A stretch of DNA of 64,000 nucleotides from Georgenia soli (lineage in GTDB: Bacteria > Actinomycetota > Actinomycetes > Actinomycetales > Actinomycetaceae), in the NCBI RefSeq assembly GCF_002563695.1, contig NZ_PDJI01000004.1, positions 1,054,001-1,118,000 of the forward strand, in the 5' to 3' direction. Both the position numbers and the translations under genes were made by a program. Below, piece by piece: positions 29,832 to 38,986 of this stretch. The notes under the pieces are model-generated. The model was not told the DNA's origin and made no database searches. It was given only the letters and a program-made list of their open reading frames with translations. Numbering within the stretch: the first letter of the stretch is position 1; every line of letters starts with the position of its first letter.

Positions 29832-30973
29832 GCGACGTGCACAGCACCCCGGACCCGGAGGGGGCGACGCCGCCCGCGCGTGCGGGCAACGCACCCGGTG
29901 GCGACGGCAGCCCGACGGAGCGCTCGGCCAAGGCACCGGCGGAGCGCGACCCGTTCCGGCCCGAGGGCGACCCCGAGCTCTCCCAGGGCCCGAAGGCACC
30001 CACCACGGCCGCGTACGGCCCCGGTGCACCGGCCGGCCTGCCGCACGACGACGCGACCGGCTTCGCCCTCGTGGTCGGCGAGGCCCTGGTGGACATCGTC
30101 GAGCGGCCCGGGGACGAGCCCTCCGCGCACCCCGGTGGCTCCCCCGCCAACGTGGCGGTCGGCCTCTCCCGGCTCGGGCGCGACGTGGAGCTCGTCTCCT
30201 GGTTCGGCACCGACGCGCACGGGGCGCTGCTGCGTTCGCACCTCGAGCTCGAGGAGGTGCGTCTCTCGGCCGCCTCGGCACGGGCCTCGCGCACCTCGAC
30301 CGCGCGGGCCCGCCTCGACGGGTCGGGCGCCGCCACGTACGTCTTCGACCTCGAGTGGGCACCGCCGGAGCCGGACCCGGCCCTCGAGCCGCTCGTGCTC
30401 CACACCGGGTCGATCGCCGCCGTGCTGGAACCGGGGGCGCGCACGGTCGCGGAGACCGTCGCCCGCCACCGCGCGCGGGCGACCATCAGCTACGACCCCA
30501 ACATCCGCCCCGATCTCATGCCGGACCGGGACGCCACGCGCGCGGCGGTCGAGCAACTGGTGAGCCAGTCGGACGTGGTCAAGGCGTCGGACGAGGACCT
30601 GGCCTGGCTGTACCCGCAGGAGGACCCGTTCGCCGTGGCCCGACGGTGGCTCGCGAGCGGACCCGCCGTCGTCGCCGTCACGCGGGGGGCGGACGGCGCC
30701 TGGGCCGTCACCGCCGCGGGTGACGAGCTCGTCTCCGCCCCGCACCCGGCCGACGTCGTCGACACCGTCGGGGCCGGTGACTCCTTCACCGCGGGCCTGC
30801 TCGACGGCCTGTGGGCCGCCGGGCTGCTCGGCGGTGACCGGCGCGGCGCGCTGCGCGCGGTCGACCCCGCGACGGTCCAGCGGGTCCTCGACCACGCGGC
30901 CCGGATCGCCGCGATCACGGTGTCCCGGGCGGGCGCGAACCCGCCCACCCGCGCGGAGCTCACGGCCGGCTGA
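29828..30973 (+). CDS. PfkB-family carbohydrate kinase
   Basis: 381-residue ribokinase/fructokinase-family sugar kinase. After a disordered Pro/Gly-rich N-terminus (about 1-75) the kinase domain starts at [15 protein letters not shown]; substrate-side [17 protein letters not shown] and the ATP/anion-hole motif [12 protein letters not shown] (catalytic Asp) are intact. GEALVD plus GGSPAN suggests a fructokinase-like role, but the sugar cannot be proved. It is coupled to xseB by an ATGA overlap, although the functions are unrelated. Confidence 0.9.
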   Translation: MSDVHSTPDPEGATPPARAGNAPGGDGSPTERSAKAPAERDPFRPEGDPELSQGPKAPTTAAYGPGAPAGLPHDDATGFALVVGEALVDIVERPGDEPSAHPGGSPANVAVGLSRLGRDVELVSWFGTDAHGALLRSHLELEEVRLSAASARASRTSTARARLDGSGAATYVFDLEWAPPEPDPALEPLVLHTGSIAAVLEPGARTVAETVARHRARATISYDPNIRPDLMPDRDATRAAVEQLVSQSDVVKASDEDLAWLYPQEDPFAVARRWLASGPAVVAVTRGADGAWAVTAAGDELVSAPHPADVVDTVGAGDSFTAGLLDGLWAAGLLGGDRRGALRAVDPATVQRVLDHAARIAAITVSRAGANPPTRAELTAG

Positions 30974-31009
30974 CACGTCGCGGGACCGCCCGCCGGTCGA
31001 CGCGCAGGA

Positions 31010-31042
31010 AGATCCCCCGCCGGGTTGCCCGGCGGGGGATCT
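31010..31042. terminator. Bidirectional terminator
   Basis: A 15-bp perfect stem AGATCCCCCGCCGGG (31010-31024 with 31028-31042) and 3-nt loop between the convergent kinase and sugC genes. Confidence 0.85.
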
Positions 31043-31051
31043 CTCGTCCGG

Positions 31052-32323
31052 TCACGCCTTGGCGGGAGCCCCCTCCCGCTCCGCCCGGCGCTTGGCCCGC
31101 TCGAGGGCACGCCGGCGCTGCTCCCTGGCGTCCTCCTCGAGCTTGGCGGCGCGTTCCTCGTCGCGGGTGAGGTTGTCGCCGCTCTCGGGGTCGAACAGGT
31201 GGATCTTCGCGGGGTCGATCCACAGCTGCGCGGTGTCGCCGTCGCGGATGGGGCTCATGGCGTCGAGCGCCACGACCAGCTGGGAGCGCATCCCCTCGCC
31301 CTCGAGCTCACGGTCGAGCTCGTCGAGCTGCTTGCGCACGCTCTCGTCCAGCTCGTAGGGGATGTAGGCGTACAGCACCTCGCCGAGCCACTCGGTGACG
31401 TCGACGTTGGCGTCGAAGACCACACCGGCCCCGCGCCGGTCGCCGGTGATGAGGTCGGCGTCCTCGAAGTCGTCGGGGCGGATGCCGACGATGACGGTCT
31501 TGCGGTTGCCGACAGCCTTGCGCAGCCGGTCGTCCAGCGGCACGTCCGCGATCGGCAGCCGCAGGACGTCGCCCTCGACCGCGCCGGCCAGGAAGTTCAT
31601 CGGCGGCGACCCGATGAAGCCGGCCACGAAGAGGTTCACCGGCTGGTCGTACAGCCCGCGTGGGCTGGCCACCTGCTGCAGGATCCCGCGCCGCAGCACC
31701 GCCACCCGGTCGCCGAGCGTCATGGCCTCCGTCTGGTCGTGCGTGACGTAGACCGTGGTGATGCCGAGGTTGCGCTGCAGCCGGGCGATCTCGGTGCGCA
31801 TCTGCCCGCGCAGCTTCGCGTCGAGGTTGGACAGCGGCTCGTCGAAGAGGAACGCGCGGGCCTCCCGCACGATCGCCCGCCCCATCGCGACGCGCTGGCG
31901 CTGGCCGCCGGAGAGGTTCGCGGGCTTGCGGTCGAGGTGCTCGTCGAGCTCGAGCAGGCTCGACGCGTGCCGCACCCGCCGGTCGACCTCCTCCGAGGAG
32001 AACTGCCCCTTCTGCAGGCGCAGCGGGAAGGCGATGTTCTCGTACACCGTCAGGTGCGGGTACAGGGCGTAGTTCTGGAACACCATCGCCAGGTCCCGGT
32101 CGCGCGGCGCCTTGTCGTTGACCACCTCGTCCCCGATGCGCAGCTCGCCGGAGGTGATGTCCTCGAGACCGACGATCATCCGCAGCAAGGTGGACTTCCC
32201 GCAGCCGGAGGGGCCGACCAGGATGACGAACTCGCCGTCCTCGATGTCGAGGGAGACGTCGTTGACGGCCGGGAACCCGTCGCCGTACTGCTTGACGATG
32301 TTCTCCATCGTGATGGATGCCAT
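31052..32323 (-). CDS. sugC: SugC-like ATPase of trehalose ABC importer
   Basis: 423-residue sugar-ABC ATPase (MsmK/UgpC type). Walker A GPSGCGKS at about 37, signature LSGGQRQR, Walker B AFLFDEPLSNLD, His-switch VTHD, and a C-terminal TOBE/OB regulatory domain. It is about 30 residues longer than mycobacterial SugC, with an insert rich in Glu/Asp/Arg (around 330-355) and a highly charged C-terminal tail. It is the last gene of lpqY-sugA-sugB-sugC, so it energises trehalose uptake. Confidence 0.9.
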   Translation of the reverse strand: MASITMENIVKQYGDGFPAVNDVSLDIEDGEFVILVGPSGCGKSTLLRMIVGLEDITSGELRIGDEVVNDKAPRDRDLAMVFQNYALYPHLTVYENIAFPLRLQKGQFSSEEVDRRVRHASSLLELDEHLDRKPANLSGGQRQRVAMGRAIVREARAFLFDEPLSNLDAKLRGQMRTEIARLQRNLGITTVYVTHDQTEAMTLGDRVAVLRRGILQQVASPRGLYDQPVNLFVAGFIGSPPMNFLAGAVEGDVLRLPIADVPLDDRLRKAVGNRKTVIVGIRPDDFEDADLITGDRRGAGVVFDANVDVTEWLGEVLYAYIPYELDESVRKQLDELDRELEGEGMRSQLVVALDAMSPIRDGDTAQLWIDPAKIHLFDPESGDNLTRDEERAAKLEEDAREQRRRALERAKRRAEREGAPAKA

Positions 32324-32353
32324 TTGAGGTTCTCCTCCTTGCGGCAGGGCCGG

Positions 32354-33202
32354 TCAGCCCTTCACCGCTCCCTGGGTGAGTCCGGAAACGATCTGGCGCT
32401 GGAACAGCACGACGAGCACGACCACCGGGATCGTCACGATGATCGACGCCGCGGAGATCGCTCCCACGGGGAGCTCGAAGTACGAGGCGCCGGTGAAGAA
32501 GGCCAGCGCCGCCGGCACCGGGCGGGCCGCGCTGGTCGAGGTGAGCGAGATGCCGTAGACGAAGTCGTTCCAGGCGATGAAGAACGCGATCAGCGCGGTG
32601 GTAAACACCCCGGGTGCGGCGAGCGGCACGATGGCCTTGCGGAACGCCTGCCACGGCGTCGCCCCGTCCACCTGCGCCGCCTGCTCGAGCTCCCACGGGA
32701 TCTGGCGGAAGAACGCCGCCAGGGTCCAGATGGAGATGGGGAGCGTCAGCGACAGGTACGGGATGATCAGGCCCGGCCAGGTGTCGTACAGGCCGATGTT
32801 GCGCCAGAGGTTGAACAGCGGCGTCACGATCGAGATCACGGGGAAGATCGACACGCCCAGCGCCGTCGTCAGGATGAGCTTCTTGCCCCGGAAGTCCAGG
32901 CGGGCGATGCCGTAGGCGGCCAGCGTCGCCAGCACCACCGCGATCGCGGTCGCGATGAGCGAGATCCCGATCGAGTTCCGCAGCGCCGGGAGGAACAGGT
33001 CCCGCGCCCCACCCTCGGCCGTGAGGATCTGCTGGTAGTTCTCCCAGGAGACCTTGGGAGGCAGGAACGTCCCCGAACGGATGTCGCTCGTGGACTTCAG
33101 CGACGTCATGAAGATGGACAGCACCGGGAAGAGCGCGTACACGAAGACGAGCACCGCGATAACCGCCCAGCCCAGCTTCTGACGTCCGGTCAGCCGGCCC
33201 AT
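32354..33202 (-). CDS. sugB: SugB-like permease of trehalose ABC importer
   Basis: 282-residue MalG-type permease with six helices (first at about 11-32) and the EAA loop ELEQAAQVDGATPWQAF. Starts 1 nt past the sugA stop. Typical of family; the partner is SugA. Assignment to trehalose rests on the LpqY gene in the same operon. Confidence 0.9.
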   Translation of the reverse strand: MGRLTGRQKLGWAVIAVLVFVYALFPVLSIFMTSLKSTSDIRSGTFLPPKVSWENYQQILTAEGGARDLFLPALRNSIGISLIATAIAVVLATLAAYGIARLDFRGKKLILTTALGVSIFPVISIVTPLFNLWRNIGLYDTWPGLIIPYLSLTLPISIWTLAAFFRQIPWELEQAAQVDGATPWQAFRKAIVPLAAPGVFTTALIAFFIAWNDFVYGISLTSTSAARPVPAALAFFTGASYFELPVGAISAASIIVTIPVVVLVVLFQRQIVSGLTQGAVKG

Positions 33203-33203
33203 G

Positions 33204-34166
33204 TCACTCCCCCCTCGCGCTCGTGAGATCGACCTTGAACAGCTTGATCGCCGCGAAGCAGATGAGGATCACGCACAGGAACAGCAGCACCGAGACCGCC
33301 GACCCGAGCCCGATCTCCAGCCGCCCGATCGACGTCCGGTAGGCCAGCAGGGACAGCACCTCGGTGCCGTTGGCCCCGTTGGTCATGATGAAGACGTTGT
33401 CGAAGATGCGGAACGCGTCCAGGGCCCGGAAGAGCACCGCCACCATGATCGCGGCCTTCATGTTGGGCAGGATCACCCGCCACAGCACCTGCCAGGGAGT
33501 GGCGCCGTCGACCTTGGCCGCCTCCTCCATGTCTCCCGGCACCTGCGCGAGGCCGGCGAGGAGCAGCAGCGAGATGAACGGCGTGGTCTTCCACACCTCG
33601 GAGGCGATGATGACGAACAGCGACGTTCCCTGGCTCGCGAACCAGTTGAGGTTCTCGCTGATGCCGGGCACCCAGTCGAACCAGTGGTTGACGTAGCCCG
33701 AGGTGATGTCGAACGCGTAGAACCAGGCGAACGCCGAGACGACAGTGATGATGCCGTAGGGCACGAGGATCGCCGTCCGAAGCGCTCCGCGCAGCCCGCG
33801 GATGGCCCGGTGCATGACCATCGCCAGGGCGAAGCCGAGCACGAGCTCGATGACCACGGTGATGATCGTGATGAGGACCGTGACCCAGAGGTCCCGCCAG
33901 AAGATCGGGTCGACGAGCACCACGCCGTAGTTCGACAGGCCGATGAACTGCCTCTCCTCCGGCGCCGTGAGGCGGTAGCGGAAGAGCGAGTCGTACATCG
34001 CCTGCAGGATCGGGTAGAGCGTCACGGCGAGCATCACCACGAACGCCGGGCCGGCGAGCCACCATCCCAGCCGTGCCTCCTGCCGGGCGCGGTCGCTCCT
34101 GCGCGCCCGGGCCCGCCCGGGCGCCGCGCGTTCCTCGGCCACCGGCGGGGTCACTGACGTGGTCAT
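33204..34166 (-). CDS. sugA: SugA-like permease of trehalose ABC importer
   Basis: 320-residue MalF-type permease with six helices after a basic N-terminus (1-40). EAA loop: DMEEAAKVDGATPWQVL. The ATG overlaps the lpqY stop codon (ATGA), which fixes the start; a longer open frame exists but is inside lpqY. Confidence 0.9.
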   Translation of the reverse strand: MTTSVTPPVAEERAAPGRARARRSDRARQEARLGWWLAGPAFVVMLAVTLYPILQAMYDSLFRYRLTAPEERQFIGLSNYGVVLVDPIFWRDLWVTVLITIITVVIELVLGFALAMVMHRAIRGLRGALRTAILVPYGIITVVSAFAWFYAFDITSGYVNHWFDWVPGISENLNWFASQGTSLFVIIASEVWKTTPFISLLLLAGLAQVPGDMEEAAKVDGATPWQVLWRVILPNMKAAIMVAVLFRALDAFRIFDNVFIMTNGANGTEVLSLLAYRTSIGRLEIGLGSAVSVLLFLCVILICFAAIKLFKVDLTSARGE

Positions 34167-35449
34167 AGCAGCCTCTCCCCTCGCAGGACAGCGGTGATGA
34201 ACTGGGTCGACTCCTCCGGCGTGGTGTCGGGGTTGACGGAGGCCGGCGGGAACCACTTCTCCTGGAGCCCGGACGTGACCTCGTTGTAGAACGGCGTCTG
34301 GGGCCGGGGAACGGCCTTGTCGAGGGACTCACGGATGACGTCGTACATCGGGTAGGCCTCCTGGACCTTGGGGTCCTCGTAGGCCTGGGACGCCGCGGCC
34401 GGGTTGCCGTCGGAGACGAAGTACTCCGCCTGGTGCTCCGGGGTCACGATGCACTCGGCCGCCTGGTAGGCGAGGTCCGGGTGGTCGCTGAACGCGCCGA
34501 CACCGATGTTGATGCCGCCGTACGGCGGAGTCACCTCGCCGCCCTCCGCGGTCAGCGGGTACGTGGTCCAGCCGAAGTCGTCGAGCACGGCCTTGTCGAC
34601 GGAACCGTCCTCCACCGCGGTCACCGTGGAGGACCACACGAACGGCCAGTTGACCATGAAGGAGCCGTCCTCCCCCTGGAAGATGGTGAGCGACGTGGGC
34701 TCGTCCTCCGTGGGCAGCCCCGGCCCACCGACCCCCGAGTTGCCGATCTCGCCGATGATCTGGGCGGCCTGCCGGCCCGCCTCGCTCTCCAGGCCGAGCT
34801 TGATGTCCTGCGCCGGCGCCTCCGGGTTGGTGATGATCTGCCCTCCCGCGGAGGACACGAGCGCGTTGATCCACACCGTCAGCGACTCGTCCTTCTGGCC
34901 CTGCACGGCCAGCAGCTTGTCCTGGCTCTGGGCCGCGTCGATGAGCTGCTGCCACGTCACGGGCTTGCTCATGTCGAGCCCCGCCGCCTCGGCCACCGAC
35001 TTGCGGTACCAGAGCAGCTGGGTGTTGGCCCAGAACGGGACCGTGACGAGCTCGCCGTTCCACGACGCACCGTCGATCGCGCCCTGGACGACACCCTCGG
35101 TGGTCTTCTTCGCGACGTCGTCGGGCATCGGGGCGAGGAACCCCGGCTCGGCCAGCTCGGGGATGAACGGCGGGTCGAGGCTCATGAGGTCGATCGACGA
35201 GTCCTTCGCCGCCAGTCGTCGGGCGAGCTGCTCACGCTGGGACGACGCGTCCCGGGGCAGCAGCACCGTCTCGATCTTGTACGCCCCGTTCGCCTGCTCG
35301 GTGCAGGTCTGCGCGAGTCTCGCCTGCCCGCCGGCGTCAGGGTTGATGTACCAGGTGAGCGTCGGCGGCCCCGCCTCCGCGGCGCACGCCGACACCCCGG
35401 CAGCCAGCGCCGCGGCCATGAGCACGGCCACCCGTCTGCGTCGTCGCAC
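34163..35449 (-). CDS. lpqY: LpqY-like trehalose-binding lipoprotein
   Basis: 428-residue solute-binding lipoprotein (lipobox VSAC at about 18-21). It resembles mycobacterial LpqY along its length: LARRLAAKDSSIDLMSLD, NTQLLWYRKSV, the VNWPFVWSS block and YPMYDVIRESL with RPQTPFYNEV. LpqY-SugABC recovers trehalose released during cell-envelope mycolate work in mycobacteria; here it more likely scavenges trehalose or related disaccharides. The gene order is the same as in mycobacteria. No clear operator is seen upstream. Confidence 0.88.
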   Translation of the reverse strand: MRRRRRVAVLMAAALAAGVSACAAEAGPPTLTWYINPDAGGQARLAQTCTEQANGAYKIETVLLPRDASSQREQLARRLAAKDSSIDLMSLDPPFIPELAEPGFLAPMPDDVAKKTTEGVVQGAIDGASWNGELVTVPFWANTQLLWYRKSVAEAAGLDMSKPVTWQQLIDAAQSQDKLLAVQGQKDESLTVWINALVSSAGGQIITNPEAPAQDIKLGLESEAGRQAAQIIGEIGNSGVGGPGLPTEDEPTSLTIFQGEDGSFMVNWPFVWSSTVTAVEDGSVDKAVLDDFGWTTYPLTAEGGEVTPPYGGINIGVGAFSDHPDLAYQAAECIVTPEHQAEYFVSDGNPAAASQAYEDPKVQEAYPMYDVIRESLDKAVPRPQTPFYNEVTSGLQEKWFPPASVNPDTTPEESTQFITAVLRGERLL

Positions 35450-35543
35450 GGTGCCTCCCTCGGCTGTCGTTCCTGCTCACAGGTAACCGCCAACGGATGG
35501 AACGCGCCACCGGAGAGGGGGTGCACGCTGGGATGATGCGGGG

Positions 35544-36290
35544 ATGAGCACATCCCTGACCCCCGCCCAGGCCTGGCAGCGTCTGCAGGAGGGCAACGCC
35601 CGGTTCGTCGCCGACGCCATGCAGCACCCCTCCCAGGGAGCGGCCCACCGCGCGGCCGTCGCCCGGGAGCAGCACCCGTACGCCGTGCTGTTCGGGTGCT
35701 CCGACTCGAGGGTGGCCGCCGAGATCATCTTCGACCAGGGCCTGGGTGACCTGTTCGTGGTCCGCACCGCGGGCCACGTGCTCGACACCACGGTGATCGG
35801 GTCCATCGAGTACGGCGTGGACGTCCTCGGTGCCCCTCTCGTCGTCGTCCTGGGCCACGACCACTGCGGCGCGGTCGGCGCCGCCACCGAGGCGCTGCTC
35901 ACCAGCCGCATGCCCACGGGGTTCGTGCGCGCCGTCGTCGACCGGGTCATCCCGTCCCTGCTCACCCACGCCGAGCTCGCCGCCGGCCAGGCCGTCGCCG
36001 CGGCCGAGGCGGAGGCCGCCCGGGACGCCTCGACGCCCGCGGACGACGGCGCAGCCACCGACCGCTCCGTCCATGTGGGAGCCGGGGGCACCGTGCGCAG
36101 CGTCCCCCTGCCCGACGACGACGAGCTGCGCCGGGAGCACGTGCGCGCGACGGTCCAGATGCTCCGCGACTACTCCCGCTCGCTCGCGGCGGCGGTCGAC
36201 GAGGGCCGCTGCGCGATCGTCGGCGTCGAGTACACCCTGGCGGACGGCACGGCCCACGTGGTCGACCACGTGGGGCCGCTCGAGGGCTGA
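35544..36290 (+). CDS. Beta-class carbonic anhydrase
   Basis: 248-residue zinc enzyme interconverting CO2 and bicarbonate. Zinc ligands Cys52 (CSDSR), His105 and Cys108 (GHDHC) and the Asp54/Arg56 dyad are intact. Compared with typical actinobacterial enzymes (about 205 residues) it has an Ala/Asp/Gly-rich insertion at about 150-190, between FVRAVVDRV and the DELRREHVRATVQML helix. The start codon is ATG; the only neighbour in the same strand is the gap to lpqY, 94 nt of shared promoter space. Confidence 0.93.
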   Translation: MSTSLTPAQAWQRLQEGNARFVADAMQHPSQGAAHRAAVAREQHPYAVLFGCSDSRVAAEIIFDQGLGDLFVVRTAGHVLDTTVIGSIEYGVDVLGAPLVVVLGHDHCGAVGAATEALLTSRMPTGFVRAVVDRVIPSLLTHAELAAGQAVAAAEAEAARDASTPADDGAATDRSVHVGAGGTVRSVPLPDDDELRREHVRATVQMLRDYSRSLAAAVDEGRCAIVGVEYTLADGTAHVVDHVGPLEG

Positions 36291-36315
36291 GGAGGCCGCG
36301 CCGGACCGGCCCGGC

Positions 36316-37092
36316 TCACCCCAGCAGGAGGTAGAGGGCCGAGACCACGGTCAGCGCCATCACCAGCCGCTCGAAGAGCTGCTGGTCGAGCCGGCGCGCG
36401 AGCGGGCGGCCCACCAGCGCCCCGAGGACGACGGCCGGCAGCAGCAGGAGGTCGAGGCGCAGTGAGTCGGCGGTGATCAGGCCGAGCGAGACCGAGAACG
36501 GCGTCTTCGCGAGGTTCACGGCGAAGAAGAACCACGCCGCCGTGCCCAGGAAGCGGTTGATCGAGTAGCTCGAGGCGAGGAAGTACAGCGCCATCACGGG
36601 GCCGCCTGCGTTCGCGACCATCGTGGTGAACCCGCCCAGGACGCCGTAGGTGCCGGTGGTGATCCGACGGCGCAGCCCTCCGCCGGCGGGCCGAGGTGAT
36701 CCCTCGCCGGTGCGGCGGGCACGCCGGGAACGTGCCCGCCGCGCCACGGTGAGGGCGAGGAGCCCCAGGAGGATGACCCCGATGGTGCGCCGCACGCCGT
36801 CGTCCCCCGCCACGGCGAGGAACGCGGTCCCCGCCAGCACGCCGAGCAGCACGGTGGGGACGAGGCGTCGCAGCGTCGCGAGGTCGGCGTGCGCGCGGTA
36901 GCTCCACACCGCGAACAGGTCGCCGACCATCAGCAGCACCAGCAGGGCCCCGGTGGAGGCGCGGGCGGGCAGGACGGCGGCGAAGAGCGCGACGGAGATG
37001 GTGGCCGCGCCGGGCACCGCCGTCTTGCTCAGTCCGACCAGCAGGGCGCCTGCGACCAGGAGGGACCAGGCGAGGGCGGACAGCTCGGGCAC
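36316..37092 (-). CDS. TauE/SafE family permease
   Basis: 258-residue membrane protein of the sulfite exporter TauE/SafE family with about eight helices in two halves; GLSKTAVPGA near the start and GGFTTMVANAGGPVMALYFLA (in parts) at the second half are the family signature. Members move sulfite, sulfonates or other organic anions. It is convergent with the carbonic anhydrase gene, only 25 nt apart. Substrate unknown. Confidence 0.9.
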   Translation of the reverse strand: MPELSALAWSLLVAGALLVGLSKTAVPGAATISVALFAAVLPARASTGALLVLLMVGDLFAVWSYRAHADLATLRRLVPTVLLGVLAGTAFLAVAGDDGVRRTIGVILLGLLALTVARRARSRRARRTGEGSPRPAGGGLRRRITTGTYGVLGGFTTMVANAGGPVMALYFLASSYSINRFLGTAAWFFFAVNLAKTPFSVSLGLITADSLRLDLLLLPAVVLGALVGRPLARRLDQQLFERLVMALTVVSALYLLLG

Positions 37093-37215
37093 CGGCAGAG
37101 CATGCCATCCCCGCGCCCCGACGACGCACCCGGGTCACCGGACGGCGCCCGGTCGGCACGGCGCCCTGTCCCTCCACCGCGCGGGCGGGGACCTGGGCCC
37201 GGGGCCGGGGCGGCC

Positions 37216-38637
37216 TCAGATGTCGATCCCCTCCAGCAGGTCGGTCACCAGCGCGGAGACGGCGGAACGCTCGGACCGGGTGAGGGTGACGTGCGCGAAG
37301 AGCTCCTTGCCCTTGAGCGCCTCGACCACCGCGGCCACGCCGTCGTGGCGGCCCACCCTGAGGTTGTCGCGCTGGGCGACGTCGTGGGTGAGCACCACCT
37401 TCGAGTTCTGCCCGATGCGGGAGAGCACGGTCAGCAGCACGTTGCGCTCGAGCGACTGGGCCTCGTCCACGATCACGAACGCCTCGTGCAGGGACCGGCC
37501 ACGGATGTGCGTCAGCGGCAGCACCTCGAGCATGCCGCGGGCGATTACCTCGTCGAGCACCTCCGGCGCCACGACGGCACCGAGGGTGTCGTAGACGGCC
37601 TCGGCCCACGGGTTCATCTTCTCGGTCTGGTCGCCCGGCAGGTAGCCCAGCTCCTGCCCGCCGACCGCGTAGAGCGGGCGGAAGACGACGACCTTGCGGT
37701 GCTCCCGACGCTCCAGCACCGCCTCAAGGCCGGCGCACAGGGCGAGGGCCGACTTGCCCGTGCCGGCACGGCCGCCGAGCGAGACGATGCCGATGTCCGG
37801 GTCGACGAGGTGGTCGATGGCGATGCGCTGCTCGGCGCTGCGCCCGCGCACCCCGAACACCTCCCTGTCGCCGCGCACGAGCCGCAGCGTCCCGTCCGCG
37901 GCCACGCGCCCGAGCGCCGAGCCGCGCGGGGAGTGCAGGACGGCGCCGGTGTGGGTGGGGACCTGGGTCAGCGAGCCCGGGGTGGCCAGGTCCGCGACGG
38001 CGACCTGACCCTCGTCCCACAGCTGGGCCATCTCCGACTCGGTCAGCTCCGCCGTCGTCATCCCGGTGTAGCCGGAGTCGACGACCTGCTGGGCGCGGTA
38101 CTCCTCGGCGTGCAGCCCGACGGCGGAGGCCTTGACCCGCATGGGCAGGTCCTTGGAGACCACGGTGACCGCGTGCCCCTCGGCGGCGAGGTTGGCGGCG
38201 ACGGCGAGGATGCGCGTGTCGTTGTCGCCGAGCCGCAGCCCGGAGGGCAGCACCAGCTCGCTCGAGTGGTTGAGCTCCACGCGCACGGTCCCGCCGTCGT
38301 CCCCGACCGGGACGGCGGAGTCGAGGCGGCCGTGGGTCACCCGAAGGTCGTCCAGCAGCCGCAGGGCGCTGCGGGCGAAGTACCCCAGCTCGGCGTGGTG
38401 CCGCTTGGCCTCCAGCTCGGTGATCACCACGACGGGCAGGACGACGTCGTGCTCCGCGAAGCGGAGGATCGCCCGCGGGTCGGAGAGCAGCACGGAGGTG
38501 TCCAGCACGTAGGTCCGCAACGCGGTGCCGGTCGGCTCGGCCACGCCGATCTCGGCAGCGACGTCGGCGCCCGGGGTGGCTTCCCCGGCTCCGGCGTCGA
38601 GGGGCTGCGGTGCGCTGGTGGTGCGGTCGATGCTCAC
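37216..38637 (-). CDS. PhoH2-type protein: PIN domain plus PhoH ATPase
   Basis: 473 residues. The N-terminal PIN RNase domain (about 42-175; acidic site [21 protein letters not shown] and the [12 protein letters not shown] region) is fused to a C-terminal PhoH RNA helicase (about 270-465) with [12 protein letters not shown] and FVIVDEAQS. PhoH2 proteins unwind and cleave RNA, and in mycobacteria are part of a toxin-antitoxin pair. GTG start with GGGAG in front. A possible small ORF ends 10 nt upstream. No ppm-like antitoxin is recognised. Confidence 0.92.
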   Translation of the reverse strand: MSIDRTTSAPQPLDAGAGEATPGADVAAEIGVAEPTGTALRTYVLDTSVLLSDPRAILRFAEHDVVLPVVVITELEAKRHHAELGYFARSALRLLDDLRVTHGRLDSAVPVGDDGGTVRVELNHSSELVLPSGLRLGDNDTRILAVAANLAAEGHAVTVVSKDLPMRVKASAVGLHAEEYRAQQVVDSGYTGMTTAELTESEMAQLWDEGQVAVADLATPGSLTQVPTHTGAVLHSPRGSALGRVAADGTLRLVRGDREVFGVRGRSAEQRIAIDHLVDPDIGIVSLGGRAGTGKSALALCAGLEAVLERREHRKVVVFRPLYAVGGQELGYLPGDQTEKMNPWAEAVYDTLGAVVAPEVLDEVIARGMLEVLPLTHIRGRSLHEAFVIVDEAQSLERNVLLTVLSRIGQNSKVVLTHDVAQRDNLRVGRHDGVAAVVEALKGKELFAHVTLTRSERSAVSALVTDLLEGIDI

Positions 38638-38647
38638 GGGGGGCTCC

Positions 38648-38779
38648 CTATGGCGCCAGGCGCCGAGTCAGCCGCGCCCCGGGACCGCGCACGGCGCGCG
38701 GGCGAGGCACGGTGGTGGGGGCGGTGGGCCGGCCCACGAGGGACCGGCGGCCCCTCCCGTCCGCAGCTGGCTGCTGCAT
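38648..38779 (-). CDS. Possible 43-residue leader ORF upstream of the PhoH2 gene
   Basis: Encodes 43 residues, Arg/Pro-rich (starts [12 protein letters not shown], ends LTRRLAP). The ATG is preceded by GGGAGG at 7 nt, the best ribosome binding site in the region, and the stop lies 10 nt before the phoH start, as expected for translational coupling. In mycobacteria phoH2 has an antitoxin-like ORF upstream (phoAT), so position fits, but the sequence is not recognised. Homologues would be needed to accept it. Confidence 0.4.
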   Translation of the reverse strand: MQQPAADGRGRRSLVGRPTAPTTVPRPRAVRGPGARLTRRLAP

Positions 38780-38796
38780 GGGCTGACCTCCCGGAG

Positions 38797-38814
38797 GACG
38801 GCAGGTGTGCCGTC
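38797..38814 (-). promoter_or_regulatory. Hairpin upstream of the leader ORF of the PhoH2 gene
   Basis: A 7-bp stem (GACGGCA, 38797-38803, with 38808-38814) just upstream of the Shine-Dalgarno sequence of the small ORF. A minus-strand TAGCGT at 38826-38831 could be the -10 box, which would put this hairpin at the 5' end of the mRNA. The remaining stretch to 38986 shows no gene. Confidence 0.3.
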
Positions 38815-38986
38815 CGTCACGGCTGACGCTACGCCGAACTGACACCCGCGCGCCCGGACACGCCCGGAATGTGCCGTCCGACGCAGGGAGTTCACCGTGC
38901 CGACACCGGCCGCTCACCCGCCCGGCCCGGGGCGCTCACCCAGACCGGGCGCGCGGGCCCGGCGAGCAGCCCGCCGGGACGTGCCG

